DNA of 18,960 nucleotides, from assembly GCA_964495505.1 (NCBI GenBank), contig CAZBVM010000012.1, forward strand, positions 1 through 18,960, in the 5' to 3' direction. The stretch is from JACPHB01 sp964495505 (GTDB lineage Bacteria > Patescibacteriota > Minisyncoccia > UBA10092). The first letter of the stretch is position 1. Each line of letters begins with the position of its first letter. The notes beneath the pieces are model-generated. The model saw only the letters and a list, made by a program, of their open reading frames with translations, was not told the origin of the DNA and searched no databases. The translations under genes and the position numbers were made by a program. Below are positions 18,297 through 18,960 of this stretch, in pieces.

Positions 18297-18960
18297 ATGG
18301 CAAAAATTTTAGGAATTGATTTGGGAACAACTAATTCGGCAGTAGCAATTGTTGAAGGCGGAGCCCCGAAAATAATTGAAAATAAAGAAGGCAACAGGAC
18401 AACGCCTTCAATGGTTGCTGTTTCTAAAAACGGCGAAAGGTTAGCCGGACTTCTCGCGAAGCGGCAAGCGGTTGTTAATCCGAAAAATACTCTTTTTTCC
18501 ATCAAGCGGCTCATTGGCCGCCGGTGGGAAGACCCGGAAGTTCAACGCGATCTTAAGTGGCTGCCTTATAAAATGCAGCGTTCTTCGACAGGCGGAGTTG
18601 AAGTTAAGATGTCTGATAAATGGTACCGGCCGGAAGAAATTTCGGCGATGGTGCTCCAGAAATTAAAAGCGGATGCGGAAGAAAAACTTAGCGAAAAAAT
18701 CACCGAAGCCATCATTACCGTTCCGGCTTATTTTGACGATTCCCAGAGGCAGGCAACCAAAAACGCCGGAGAAATCGCCGGTTTCAAAGTGCGCCGCATT
18801 ATTAACGAGCCCACTGCCGCGGCTCTGGCCTATGGTCTAGATAAAGAGAAAAATGAGCAGATTGTGGTCTATGACTTCGGCGGCGGCACTTTTGACATTT
18901 CGGTGCTTGAAGTAGGCGAGAAAACGGTTGAGGTAAAAGCCACCGGCGGCGATACCCATT
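18297..18960 (+). CDS. dnaK: Chaperone DnaK, 5' part (runs off the window)
   Basis: The first 221 residues are visible. The Hsp70 ATPase signatures are all present: phosphate-binding IDLGTTNS (7-14), NRTTPSMVAV, NTLFSIKRLIGRRW, ITVPAYFDDSQRQAT, INEPTAAALAYGLDK and the second phosphate loop VYDFGGGTFDIS. The sequence breaks at GGDTH. DnaK folds proteins with DnaJ and GrpE. It begins 27 bases after grpE behind an A-rich, SD-less leader and should be transcribed from the CIRCE-controlled promoter. Confidence 0.97.
   Translation, partial: MAKILGIDLGTTNSAVAIVEGGAPKIIENKEGNRTTPSMVAVSKNGERLAGLLAKRQAVVNPKNTLFSIKRLIGRRWEDPEVQRDLKWLPYKMQRSSTGGVEVKMSDKWYRPEEISAMVLQKLKADAEEKLSEKITEAIITVPAYFDDSQRQATKNAGEIAGFKVRRIINEPTAAALAYGLDKEKNEQIVVYDFGGGTFDISVLEVGEKTVEVKATGGDTH

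Overview
The window looks like part of the chromosome of a Candidate Phyla Radiation bacterium (Patescibacteria, most likely Parcubacteria-like). This is inferred from the AT-rich, tightly packed housekeeping genes, mostly SD-less starts of the form AT-rich-ATG-GCN, short versions of normally longer proteins (HrcA, CorA-like), an RRM protein, and many short palindromic repeats, some of them inside genes. TGA is a normal stop here (rsmH, the ftsL-like gene, the hydrolase), so the standard bacterial code applies.

Layout. 1-2330: a TPM-like membrane protein and a LemA-like membrane protein, both with strong Shine-Dalgarno sites, closed by a terminator. 2338-2831: an RRM RNA-binding protein with a consensus promoter, a leader of about 100 nt and a strong terminator. 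2851-7677: a shortened division/cell-wall cluster (mraZ, rsmH, ftsL-like, ftsI/pbp2, ddl). It is preceded by a control region with three DnaA-box sequences and TGGGN repeats, and it contains an in-frame stop in the PBP gene. 7674-9658 (minus): a MurF-type ligase and an alpha/beta hydrolase, tail to tail with ddl. 9785-11564: a 42-residue zinc-ribbon protein, a broken and an intact tRNA-Glu, a presenilin/SPP-type intramembrane aspartyl protease and a small membrane protein. 11779-12758: L21 (plus) and RecR (minus). 12867-14782: DnaB (minus) and a Nudix protein (plus), divergent. 14828-17133 (minus): CysS and a CorA-like transporter with a changed GMN signature. 17297-18960: a CIRCE-like operator, a short HrcA, GrpE, and DnaK running off the end.

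The most unusual theme is the palindromic repeats. They fill several intergenic gaps and also appear to sit in frame inside ddl, murF, cysS and grpE, where they add low-complexity loops to conserved enzymes. One three-hairpin module, with central core GGGCGAG-S-CTCGCCC, occurs both beside tRNA-Glu and inside grpE. A 46-bp double palindrome occurs at two convergent gene ends. A composite inverted repeat ending in GGCGGGGTGCTCA precedes both the PBP gene and rplU. Several promoters place the -10 box 8-10 nt before the ATG, which predicts leaderless mRNAs.

All family calls come from reading motifs by eye. No database search or folding calculation was run.
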